Program-made: the position numbers and the translations under genes
Assembly (NCBI GenBank): GCA_001919995.1
Contig: MNIY01000070.1
Location: 1 to 17,541, forward strand
Length of the DNA: 17,541 nt
Source: Ktedonobacter sp. 13_1_20CM_4_53_11
GTDB taxonomy: Bacteria > Chloroflexota > Ktedonobacteria > Ktedonobacterales > Ktedonobacteraceae
Direction of reading: 5' to 3'
Shown here: piece after piece, positions 7,519 to 14,304 of the stretch
How positions within the stretch are numbered: the first letter of the stretch is position 1
Layout: each line of letters begins with the position of its first letter
The notes under the pieces: generated by a model
What the model was told of the DNA's origin: nothing
The model's input: only the letters and a program-made list of their open reading frames with translations
Databases searched by the model: none

Positions 7519-8490
7519 ATGATAGATATGGCAAAAGGTAACCTTGACCGCGGTGAACGCAACCGCTCAATCGTCCTTTCCACACAAGAAATGCAAATAT
7601 ACCGTTCTCGCCTCCTACGCCTGGACAAACCTGTGCCTATTGATATAATCACTAATACTACCATTAATCAGGACATTTTTCACCTGTTGCCGCTATTACC
7701 GGACCATTGCATAGATTTGCTTTTTATTGATCCACCATACAATATCACAAAATCGTTCAATAGTACTGTTTTTAGGAAAAGAGGTTTAGACGAATATGCC
7801 TCCTGGTTCACTTCATTCATCGCTCAGTTCAGCAGACTCCTGAAGCCCACAGCGTCCATCTACGTATGTGCAGATTGGCGCTCCTCTGCCGCAATCCATT
7901 ACGCTCTGGAGCGCTACTTCATTGTCCGTAACCGCATTACCTGGGAACGCGAAAAGGGCCGTGGCGCCATGACTAACTGGAAAAACTGCTCCGAGGATAT
8001 CTGGTTCTGCACAGTATCAGATAATTATACGTTTAATGTCGATGCGGTCAAACTCAAACGCAGGGTTCTCGCCCCTTATAAAGATTCCAGTGGCAACCCG
8101 AAGGACTGGGAAGAGACAGAAGCCGGCGATTTTCGTTTAACCTGTCCGTCAAACCTATGGACGGATATGACCGTTCCATTCTGGTCGATGCCCGAAAACA
8201 CCGATCACCCGACGCAAAAACCGGAAAAACTGCTGGCTAAATTGATCCTCGCCAGTTCGCTTCCTGGTCAACTCGTCTTTGACCCATTTCTCGGCTCTGG
8301 TACCACCTCAGTTGTAGCGAAAAAATTGGCGCGCGCGTATGTCGGCGTTGAATTCGACGAGACATACTGCTGCCTCGCGCAGAAAAGACTTGACCTGGCG
8401 GAAAAAGATAGTACAATTCAAGGCTACACACAGGGTGTCTTTTGGGAACGAAATGCCCTTTTCGGGGAGAAGATAAAACGTGTTATTTAA
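7519..8490 (+). CDS. Site-specific DNA methyltransferase (beta class, N6-adenine or N4-cytosine)
   Basis: This protein transfers a methyl group from S-adenosylmethionine to an exocyclic amino group in DNA. The catalytic motif IV DPPYN is at residues 71-75. The S-adenosylmethionine-binding motif I region FDPFLGSGTT is at 254-263, preceded by HPTQKPEKL (230-238). The order IV, recognition region, then I defines the beta class. DPPY usually means N6-adenine, but some N4-cytosine enzymes share it. At 323 residues it is a complete, compact member. No restriction endonuclease lies nearby, so it looks like an orphan. ATG 7519 is used; ATG 7528 in the same frame is equally plausible because neither has a clear SD. 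The last 11 bases overlap mutS, and mutS's SD lies inside this gene, which implies coupled expression. The recognition sequence cannot be predicted here. Confidence 0.9.
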   Translation: MIDMAKGNLDRGERNRSIVLSTQEMQIYRSRLLRLDKPVPIDIITNTTINQDIFHLLPLLPDHCIDLLFIDPPYNITKSFNSTVFRKRGLDEYASWFTSFIAQFSRLLKPTASIYVCADWRSSAAIHYALERYFIVRNRITWEREKGRGAMTNWKNCSEDIWFCTVSDNYTFNVDAVKLKRRVLAPYKDSSGNPKDWEETEAGDFRLTCPSNLWTDMTVPFWSMPENTDHPTQKPEKLLAKLILASSLPGQLVFDPFLGSGTTSVVAKKLARAYVGVEFDETYCCLAQKRLDLAEKDSTIQGYTQGVFWERNALFGEKIKRVI

Positions 8491-11260
8491 AGACTATGAG
8501 CAAGAACACCTGGTTCACAGCCCTATACGCACGCAATACCTGCGTATAAAAGAACAAAATCCTGACGCCATCCTCTTTTTTCGCATGGGCGACTTCTTTG
8601 AGTTGTTCGATGACGATGCCGAGATTGTTGCCCGCGAGCTGGAAATAGCCCTCACCCGGCGTGACTTTGGCCGCGGTGAAAAATCACCTATGGCGGGCAT
8701 ACCGCATCATGCCGTCGATGGCTATATCGCGCGTTTAGTCAGCAAGGGTTACCGCGTCGCCGTCTGCGAACAGACAAGCGATCCCGCCCTCTCCAAAGGG
8801 CTGGTTGACCGCGAAGTGATCCGCATCGTCACGCCCGGCACCGTCATTGACCCCGCTATGCTGGCCGCCAAGCGCAATAACTTCCTCGCGGGTGTCGTCA
8901 CTGGACGCGATGCCGTTGGCATCGCCTACGTCGATATCACTACTGGCGAATTCGCCGTGACACAGTTCAGTACCCCCGAGCCTGAACTCGCCCTCCAACA
9001 AGAACTTGCCCGCGTTGGACCAGCCGAAGTGATTATCGAAGCGCATTATAGTCGCCTCGGTAGCCGCAAGCGGCGCTGGTTGGCAACAGTAATGAATGAA
9101 AAGCAGGTCACGAAAATCGGCAGCAACGGTAACGCCAACGCCGAAATCCCCGACCTCGACGAGGAGGACGAGGATGACATTGCCCCGCTCACGAAGCTAC
9201 TCACCGGCGTCGCGGGACACGTCACTCCCTATGACGCTCGTTATTTCACCGAGGATGACGCCCGCCACCGCCTGCTCACACACTTCGAAGTCGCCTCCCT
9301 GGAAGGTTTCGGCTGTGCCCATCTCCCCCACGCCATCCGTGCCGCAGGTGCGGTCCTTGCCTATCTACAAGAGACACAAAAGGGCCTCTTGCAGCATCTC
9401 ACCGCGCTGGAAACTTATTATACTAATGGCTTTATGACGCTCGACACCCACACGCGCCGCAACCTTGAACTCTTTGAGACCGGGCGCAGCGGCTCCGTCA
9501 AAGGCTCGTTGCTGTGGGTCCTCGACAAGACGCGCAGTCCTATGGGGGGGCGCTTGATGCGCCGCTGGATCAGCCAGCCGCTACTCGACATCTCTATCCT
9601 TGAACAGCGACAGCAGGTTATCAGCGAACTGCTTGGCAATACGCTCTTACAGGCGCGACTGGTAGAAGCCCTCAAAAAGGCCGGTGACATCGAACGTCTC
9701 ACAAATCGTGTGCGCCAGCGCATCGCTTCGCCTCGTGACCTGGTAGCGCTGGCAAGTGGCCTGCGCGCCGCTGACGAGGTGCGCTCCTCGCTGCCTGAAA
9801 ACGCGGCAGCGCAAATGCCATCACTTGTACAAATTATGCGGCGACTCTCCAACAACGACGACATCATTACACTCATCGAAAGCGCCATTGTCGATGAACC
9901 GCCCCTCAGCACATCCGAGGGAGGTGTCATTCGCCCCAGCTTCAGCGACGAGCTGGACCAGATCAAACACGCGTCAAAAGATGGGCAAAAGTGGATGGCC
10001 GAGTTGGAGCAGCGCGAGCGGCGACGCACCGGCATCAATAACCTCAAAGTCGGCTACAACAAAGGCCCCGGCTACTATATCGAGGTCACTAACGCCAACG
10101 CGAGCCGCGTCCCCGCTAACTATATTCGCAAACAGACCCTTACAAACAGTGAGCGCTACATCACGCCGGATCTGAAAGAATATGAGACCCTCATCCTCAA
10201 CGCACAGGAACGCATCGGCAAGCTTGAGACTGAGCTCTTTGCCCAGTTGCGCGCCGATATCGCCATACACGCGGCCGAACAAATCCTCGACACAGCCCAC
10301 GCCATCGCCGAAATAGATGTCTATCTCAGCCTTGCCCAGGTTGCCGCCCAGCACAACTACTGCCGTCCACAGCTCAACGAGAGTGATACGATCCACATCG
10401 TGGCCGGACGCCATCCCGTCGTAGAACAGGCCCAGGCAGATACTCCTTTCATTCCCAATGATACCAATCTCTCCAATTCTGAAGCGCAAATCTGCATCAT
10501 CACAGGACCCAACATGGCGGGTAAATCAACCTATTTACGCCAGGTAGCCTTGATCACGCTCATGGCCCAGATCGGCAGCTACGTTCCGGCCGAAACCGCC
10601 ACCATCGGCATGGTAGACCGCATCTTTACGCGCATTGGCGCACAGGACGACCTGGCAACCGGCCAGAGCACCTTTATGGTGGAGATGGTCGAAACCGCCA
10701 ACATCCTCCACCACGCCACGCCGCGCAGCCTCATCATTCTTGATGAGATCGGCCGCGGTACCAGTACCTACGACGGCCTCTCCATCGCCCGCGCCGTCGT
10801 CGAATACCTGCACAACAATAAGCGCTGCGGCGCTCGCACCCTCTTCGCTACACATTACCACGAGCTCGTCGAGGCCGCGCAGCTGCTGCCACGCATCCGC
10901 TGCATGAACGTGGCCGTTACCGAGGAGAGCGGAAAAATCGTCTTCCTGCGTAAAATCGTGCCAGGAGGTGCAGACAGAAGCTACGGCGTCCACGTCGCCC
11001 AACTCGCCGGTATCCCACGCCCGGTCATCCACCGTGCCGAAGAGATCCTTGAAGAGCTGGAACAGAAAGGAGACGCCCGGGCGCGGCGCAAAGCCATGAA
11101 AGACATGACCATGCCCGTCGCCTGGCAAATGACCCTCCTCGCCTCCGACCAGCACCCCCTCGTCGAAGAGCTCAAAACAATTGCGATTGACGAGTTGTCA
11201 CCCATCGAGGCCATCAACAAACTCTATGAATTGCAAAGAAAGGCCAAAAGGGGCTCGTAG
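8480..11260 (+). CDS. mutS: DNA mismatch repair protein MutS
   Basis: MutS recognises mismatches and small loops and recruits MutL in an ATP-dependent way. The 926-residue product is complete. The N-terminal mismatch-contact motif GDFFELF lies at 38-43, with Phe39 and Glu41 as the expected wedge residues. The ATPase domain has Walker A GPNMAGKST (676-684), Walker B/signature DEIGRGTSTYDG (from Asp755) and the conserved FATHYHEL. All MutS1 domains seem present. An unusually acidic stretch (PDLDEEDEDD, about 223-232) sits in the N-terminal third. The start is GTG 8480 with SD GGGGAGA (8464-8470) within the methyltransferase gene. The C-terminus is short after the ATPase and helix-turn-helix region. 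mutL is not adjacent. Third codon positions are strongly C-rich. Confidence 0.97.
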   Translation: MLFKDYEQEHLVHSPIRTQYLRIKEQNPDAILFFRMGDFFELFDDDAEIVARELEIALTRRDFGRGEKSPMAGIPHHAVDGYIARLVSKGYRVAVCEQTSDPALSKGLVDREVIRIVTPGTVIDPAMLAAKRNNFLAGVVTGRDAVGIAYVDITTGEFAVTQFSTPEPELALQQELARVGPAEVIIEAHYSRLGSRKRRWLATVMNEKQVTKIGSNGNANAEIPDLDEEDEDDIAPLTKLLTGVAGHVTPYDARYFTEDDARHRLLTHFEVASLEGFGCAHLPHAIRAAGAVLAYLQETQKGLLQHLTALETYYTNGFMTLDTHTRRNLELFETGRSGSVKGSLLWVLDKTRSPMGGRLMRRWISQPLLDISILEQRQQVISELLGNTLLQARLVEALKKAGDIERLTNRVRQRIASPRDLVALASGLRAADEVRSSLPENAAAQMPSLVQIMRRLSNNDDIITLIESAIVDEPPLSTSEGGVIRPSFSDELDQIKHASKDGQKWMAELEQRERRRTGINNLKVGYNKGPGYYIEVTNANASRVPANYIRKQTLTNSERYITPDLKEYETLILNAQERIGKLETELFAQLRADIAIHAAEQILDTAHAIAEIDVYLSLAQVAAQHNYCRPQLNESDTIHIVAGRHPVVEQAQADTPFIPNDTNLSNSEAQICIITGPNMAGKSTYLRQVALITLMAQIGSYVPAETATIGMVDRIFTRIGAQDDLATGQSTFMVEMVETANILHHATPRSLIILDEIGRGTSTYDGLSIARAVVEYLHNNKRCGARTLFATHYHELVEAAQLLPRIRCMNVAVTEESGKIVFLRKIVPGGADRSYGVHVAQLAGIPRPVIHRAEEILEELEQKGDARARRKAMKDMTMPVAWQMTLLASDQHPLVEELKTIAIDELSPIEAINKLYELQRKAKRGS

Positions 11261-11438
11261 GACTTCGGAAGAGAACCTGATAAACCTATCGCTCTGGCTG
11301 GTCTTCATCGCCCTCGTCGCCATCTTCGTGCTCGTTCTCACCACCGTGGCCAGCGTCCTCTTGCGCCCATCCCTCGGCCAGGCCATCCGCCTCAACGAAG
11401 ACCGACCAATTGGCATGTCCTCACGCTTCGTTCTCTAC
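11261..11438 (+). other. Gap after mutS with a possible membrane-protein remnant
   Basis: No gene can be called with confidence between mutS and the promoter at 11439. One frame, open from inside mutS to a stop at 11517-11519, has coding-like C-ending codons over about 11271-11415. There it encodes a hydrophobic segment (NLSLWLVFIALVAIFVLVL) followed by a charged piece (RLNEDRPIG). It has no ATG/GTG/TTG with a suitable SD outside mutS, and codon use degrades after about 11415. It may be the decayed 5' end of a small membrane protein or a short unannotated peptide gene with an unusual start. Confidence 0.25.
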
Positions 11439-11467
11439 TTGCTACTTCTAAAGAAACTTTGTACAAT
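11439..11467 (+). promoter_or_regulatory. Promoter of the RHH-monooxygenase unit
   Basis: TTGCTA (11439-11444), a 17-base spacer and TACAAT (11462-11467). The start of transcription would fall at about 11474, inside the dyad symmetry that begins at 11468. It precedes the GTG start at 11539 by about 70 bases. Confidence 0.55.
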
Positions 11468-11497
11468 GTTACTTAGTTACCTTGGTAATGAGATAAC
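11468..11497. promoter_or_regulatory. Operator-like imperfect palindrome
   Basis: Two 14-base arms, GTTACTTAGTTACC (11468-11481) and GGTAATGAGATAAC (11484-11497), flank a TT. Ten of the 14 positions are symmetric (GTTA..T..TTACC). It starts immediately after the -10 box, the usual place for a repressor site that blocks transcription. The binding protein is unknown; the small RHH-like protein encoded next is one candidate. A T-rich run does not follow, so a terminator is unlikely. Confidence 0.5.
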
Positions 11498-11538
11498 ATT
11501 TATGGATTATTCCTGGTGATTGCCAAAAAGGAGTAAAC

Positions 11539-11835
11539 GTGAGCAAATCAGAAAAAGATCTTGCAGTAGAACGAGTTCAAACCGGCATGAGAATGGAGAA
11601 GCGCATGGTCAAGGTACTAAAAGCGCTGGCTGAGTACCTGGATATCTCGCTAGGCGACCTGCTTGAAGGCATTGTACTCCACGCCTTTGAGGGTCAATCC
11701 CCCTTCAGCGCCCAGACACTCCAGCAAATCGCCCGTCTCAAAGAGGTCTATGGTATGGATTACGGCCTGGAGGCCAGTCATCACTTGAAGGAAAGTCCAT
11801 CTGCTCAGAAGGAGGGAGAAAGTGATGCGCTTTAG
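11539..11835 (+). CDS. Small protein resembling ribbon-helix-helix DNA-binding proteins
   Basis: This is a 98-residue protein. Residues about 11-52 (QTGMRMEKRMVKVLKALAEY, then LDISLGDLLEGIVLHAFEG) follow the ribbon-helix-helix pattern: a short strand ending in an Arg-containing turn, a charged helix, a turn, and a second helix. The C-terminal 30 residues are polar. Such dimers usually repress or autoregulate. GTG 11539 follows a strong AAAAGGAG (11526-11533) at 5 bases. Its stop overlaps the start of the flavin monooxygenase by 11 bases, so the two are co-translated. The dyad upstream may be its target. The family assignment comes from pattern alone and could be wrong; some oxidoreductase operons carry short helical proteins of unknown role. 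Confidence 0.6.
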   Translation: MSKSEKDLAVERVQTGMRMEKRMVKVLKALAEYLDISLGDLLEGIVLHAFEGQSPFSAQTLQQIARLKEVYGMDYGLEASHHLKESPSAQKEGESDAL

Positions 11836-12841
11836 CATATTCTCGGTATTGGATTATTACGCAGATGGTTCGCGCACGATCGCTGCTTACTACGAGCAGC
11901 TCCTCGATCAAATTGTCTATGCTGACCAACTCGGTTTTGATGCCTACTGGATCGGTGAACATCATGGGCATCTCACTCCACACCATGCACTGGTCTGTCC
12001 GCATCCAGCCATCCTGTTGACTGCCGCTGCTCAGCATACCAGGCGCATAGGCCTGAACACAGCCGTTGCCAATCTGTCGCTGCGCCATCCATTGCTCATC
12101 GCCGAGGACTATGCTCTGGTCGATCTGCTCAGCCAGGGACGATTGGGTCTGGGTATCGGGCGAGGCACCTTCTCACACGAGTACGCCGCCTTCGGCCAGA
12201 GCCCCGCAGAAAGCCAGGGTCGTTTCGAGGAAAGCTGGGAGATCATCCAGCGAGCCTGGCGTGGGGAAACGGTGACGTTCGAAGGCCGCTACTACCACGT
12301 TGACGGGGTGAAGATCAATGTACTACCAGTGCAGAAGCCCATGCCACGCTACTGGTTCTCAGCCGTGAGTCGAGAGTCGTTTGCCATGCGGGGTCGCGCC
12401 GCTCAGCCCATTATTAATTTGCCCCACCTGACAGCTGATAGTCTGCAAACACTGGCGCAATTGGTGGAAAATTATCACCAGCACTACCTGGCAGCAGGAG
12501 GAGATGCCAACCAGTACGAACTCCCACTCATCTTTTATACCTGTGTAGCCCCGACAAGGGATGACGCCCAGCAAGAGGGTCAAGATGCCTTGCAGCGCTA
12601 CCTCGTCCACCAGCACCACGATGCTGGCAGTCACATTCATCACAAAATGCACCAGCTTGAAGAACGCACCCAGCTGTTTTTTGGCACACCCGGCGATTTG
12701 ATTCACTTGATCAAGCAATATCAAGCCAGTATTGATAACAGGCATTTCGTTTTCTGGCTCGACTTCGGTGGAATGAAGCCCAAATCCGTCTGCCGCTCCA
12801 TGCAACTTTTGGCACAGGAAGTCATCCCTCATTTTAATTAA
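11825..12841 (+). CDS. LLM-class flavin-dependent oxidoreductase (luciferase-like monooxygenase)
   Basis: The bacterial-luciferase-like superfamily uses reduced FMN or F420 in a TIM barrel to oxidise varied small molecules. The 338-residue protein shows the N-terminal strand MRFSIFSVLD, the characteristic YWIGEHHGH (residues 41-49), the phosphate-binding region SQGRLGLGIGRGTF, and GRFEESWEIIQRAW, as in group members. Near its C-terminus it has LFFGTPGDLIHLIKQY, a conserved family segment. The substrate and the choice of FMN or F420 cannot be read from sequence. The frame is open to GTG 11822, but ATG 11825 has ideal spacing from AAGGAGGG (11809-11816). It overlaps the RHH-like gene by 11 bases, pointing to shared regulation, possibly in response to the enzyme's substrate or an oxidant. 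Confidence 0.9.
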   Translation: MRFSIFSVLDYYADGSRTIAAYYEQLLDQIVYADQLGFDAYWIGEHHGHLTPHHALVCPHPAILLTAAAQHTRRIGLNTAVANLSLRHPLLIAEDYALVDLLSQGRLGLGIGRGTFSHEYAAFGQSPAESQGRFEESWEIIQRAWRGETVTFEGRYYHVDGVKINVLPVQKPMPRYWFSAVSRESFAMRGRAAQPIINLPHLTADSLQTLAQLVENYHQHYLAAGGDANQYELPLIFYTCVAPTRDDAQQEGQDALQRYLVHQHHDAGSHIHHKMHQLEERTQLFFGTPGDLIHLIKQYQASIDNRHFVFWLDFGGMKPKSVCRSMQLLAQEVIPHFN

Positions 12842-12842
12842 T

Positions 12843-12872
12843 TTGTATTCTTCTCCATAAAGGTGCTATCAT
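12843..12872 (+). promoter_or_regulatory. Possible promoter upstream of tal
   Basis: TTGTAT (12843-12848), 18 bases, then TATCAT (12867-12872) preceded by TGC (extended -10). It begins right after the monooxygenase stop and lies about 145 bases before tal, leaving a long leader. A TATAAC at 12942-12947 is another possible -10 closer to tal but lacks a good -35. Confidence 0.4.
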
Positions 12873-12910
12873 GAAGTAATACATACACACATTGGATGTG
12901 TCGGGAAGTC

Positions 12911-12934
12911 CTTGGTAATCGTGTTAATTACAAG
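12911..12934. promoter_or_regulatory. Imperfect dyad in the tal leader
   Basis: CTTGGTAAT (12911-12919) and ATTACAAG (12927-12934) form an inverted repeat interrupted by one missing base, around a 7-base centre. The left arm with its preceding C, CCTTGGTAAT, is identical to ten bases inside the dyad upstream of the RHH-like gene (11480-11489). A protein-binding site is possible but unproven. Confidence 0.3.
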
Positions 12935-13018
12935 AAGCTAGTATAACGTAACAAAAGATAGCAAGATTGACACACTAAAGGGATCGCCTGCCGTGGCCCT
13001 CCCAGGAGGAGAAATCAC

Positions 13019-14164
13019 ATGACCAATCCATTGCTACAACTCAAAGCACTGGGACAGAGCGTCTGGTACGATAACATTGATCGCTCACAACTCGTTTCCG
13101 GCCAGTTCAAGCGTTTGCTTGACGAGGACGGCATCTGTGGCGTCACCGCCAACCCCACCATTTTCGAGAAGTCGATTAGCTCCGGTCACGCCTACGATGA
13201 GCAAATTAACCAGCTTATCAGAGAGGGCAAGAGTACCAATGAAATCTACGAAGCCCTGATCATCCAGGATATTCGCACAGTAGCCGACATACTCCGCCCT
13301 ATCTACGACTCGGCCAATCGACAGGACGGCTTAGTCAGCCTCGAAGTCTCGCCCGACCTGGCACACGACACCGAGGGAACGCTCTCAGAAGTACGCCGGT
13401 TCTGGAAAATGGTTGATCGACCCAACCTGATGATCAAGATACCCGGAACCCCGGAAGGTATTCCCGCCGTTCTCCAGGCCCTGACCGAGGGCATCAACGT
13501 CAACATCACGCTTATCTTCTCGATCAGTACCTATCGGCAGGTCGCCGAGGCGTTCATTAGCGCCCTGGAAGCTCGCCGCGCCGCTGGCGAAGATATCAGC
13601 CACATGGCCTCGGTTGCCAGCTTCTTCGTCAGCCGCGTCGATACCCTCGTTGACAAGCTGCTCGAAGACAAGGTCAAAGCCACCAGCAATACTTCCGAGC
13701 AACAACACCTCAAATCACTTGAGGGCAAAGCTGCAATCGCCAACGCGCGCCTCGTGTACCAGGATTTCAAGAAAATCTTCAATACGCCCCGCTTCGCAGC
13801 GCTGAAACAGGCCGGTGCCTACGTGCAGCGACCGCTCTGGGCCAGCACCAGTACCAAGAACCCTGCCTACCGCGACGTACTCTACGCGGAAGAACTCATC
13901 GGACCTGACACAGTGGACACCATGCCACTCGAAACCATCGAAAACTTCCGCGACCATGGCCGGGTGCGCTTAAGCATCGAGGACAACCTTGAAGAAGCCC
14001 ACCAGGTTTTTGATGCCCTCGAGAAGATCGGCATCCATTACGACCAGGTAACAAAACAGCTGCAGGACGAAGGCGTTCAGAAATTCGCCGATTCCTTCCA
14101 CACATTGTTTGAGGGAATTGCCGAAAAACGAAAAGCCATCGAAACACAACAAGTCAAAAGCTAA
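13019..14164 (+). CDS. tal: Transaldolase (type 2)
   Basis: Transaldolase moves a three-carbon dihydroxyacetone unit between sugar phosphates (sedoheptulose-7-phosphate and glyceraldehyde-3-phosphate) in the non-oxidative pentose-phosphate pathway. The 381-residue length and motifs match the long bacterial type found in Actinobacteria and Chloroflexota. GVTANPTIFEKSI is at 41-53. NLMIKIPGTPEG has Lys140 as the Schiff-base lysine. NVNITLIFS, ASVASFFVSRVD and RPLWASTSTKNP follow. ATG 13019 has a strong AGGAGGA (13004-13010) at 8 bases. It heads a tal-zwf-opcA-pgl cluster like the actinobacterial tkt-tal-zwf-opcA-pgl order, though no transketolase gene lies upstream here. A GC-rich hairpin follows its stop, so zwf may be separately transcribed. 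Confidence 0.96.
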   Translation: MTNPLLQLKALGQSVWYDNIDRSQLVSGQFKRLLDEDGICGVTANPTIFEKSISSGHAYDEQINQLIREGKSTNEIYEALIIQDIRTVADILRPIYDSANRQDGLVSLEVSPDLAHDTEGTLSEVRRFWKMVDRPNLMIKIPGTPEGIPAVLQALTEGINVNITLIFSISTYRQVAEAFISALEARRAAGEDISHMASVASFFVSRVDTLVDKLLEDKVKATSNTSEQQHLKSLEGKAAIANARLVYQDFKKIFNTPRFAALKQAGAYVQRPLWASTSTKNPAYRDVLYAEELIGPDTVDTMPLETIENFRDHGRVRLSIEDNLEEAHQVFDALEKIGIHYDQVTKQLQDEGVQKFADSFHTLFEGIAEKRKAIETQQVKS

Positions 14165-14184
14165 TCGTTATACATAATATGCAG

Positions 14185-14205
14185 GGGCGACCATCACGGT
14201 CGCCC
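14185..14205. repeat. GC-rich palindrome downstream of tal
   Basis: GGGCGACC (14185-14192) and GGTCGCCC (14198-14205) form a perfect 8-bp stem with a 5-base loop (ATCAC). CAGG/CTG flanks can lengthen it imperfectly. No T run follows on either strand, so it is not a standard intrinsic terminator. It may be a transcript 3' stabiliser, a weak terminator, or a copy of a dispersed palindromic repeat; the window alone cannot tell. Confidence 0.5.
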
Positions 14206-14236
14206 TGGTGAGTCACGTGGCCCCCCTGGAAATCGG

Positions 14237-14265
14237 TGGCCATACCGCGTAAACAAGTGTAAAAT
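14237..14265 (+). promoter_or_regulatory. Weak candidate promoter of zwf
   Basis: TGGCCA (14237-14242), 17 bases, then TAAAAT (14260-14265). The -35 matches only four of six consensus bases. It is correctly placed about 40 bases before the zwf ATG. Confidence 0.3.
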
Positions 14266-14304
14266 GAATTATTCTCTACCTGATAGTTAACTAGGAGACC
14301 GCCA

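Noticed and set aside
7519..8490. Restriction-modification or phage-defence system around the methyltransferase
   Set aside because: No endonuclease, specificity subunit, helicase or other defence gene is present on either side; neighbours are a LapA-like protein and mutS.
9418..10047. Long minus-strand frame within mutS
   Set aside because: Composition (Ser/Arg-rich) is typical of an antisense shadow of a GC-rich gene, and mutS is intact over it. The same holds for the minus-strand frames at 9974-10489 and 10535-11155.
12967..12972. Perfect TTGACA box close to tal
   Set aside because: No acceptable -10 element occurs 15-19 bases downstream, so it was not called a promoter.
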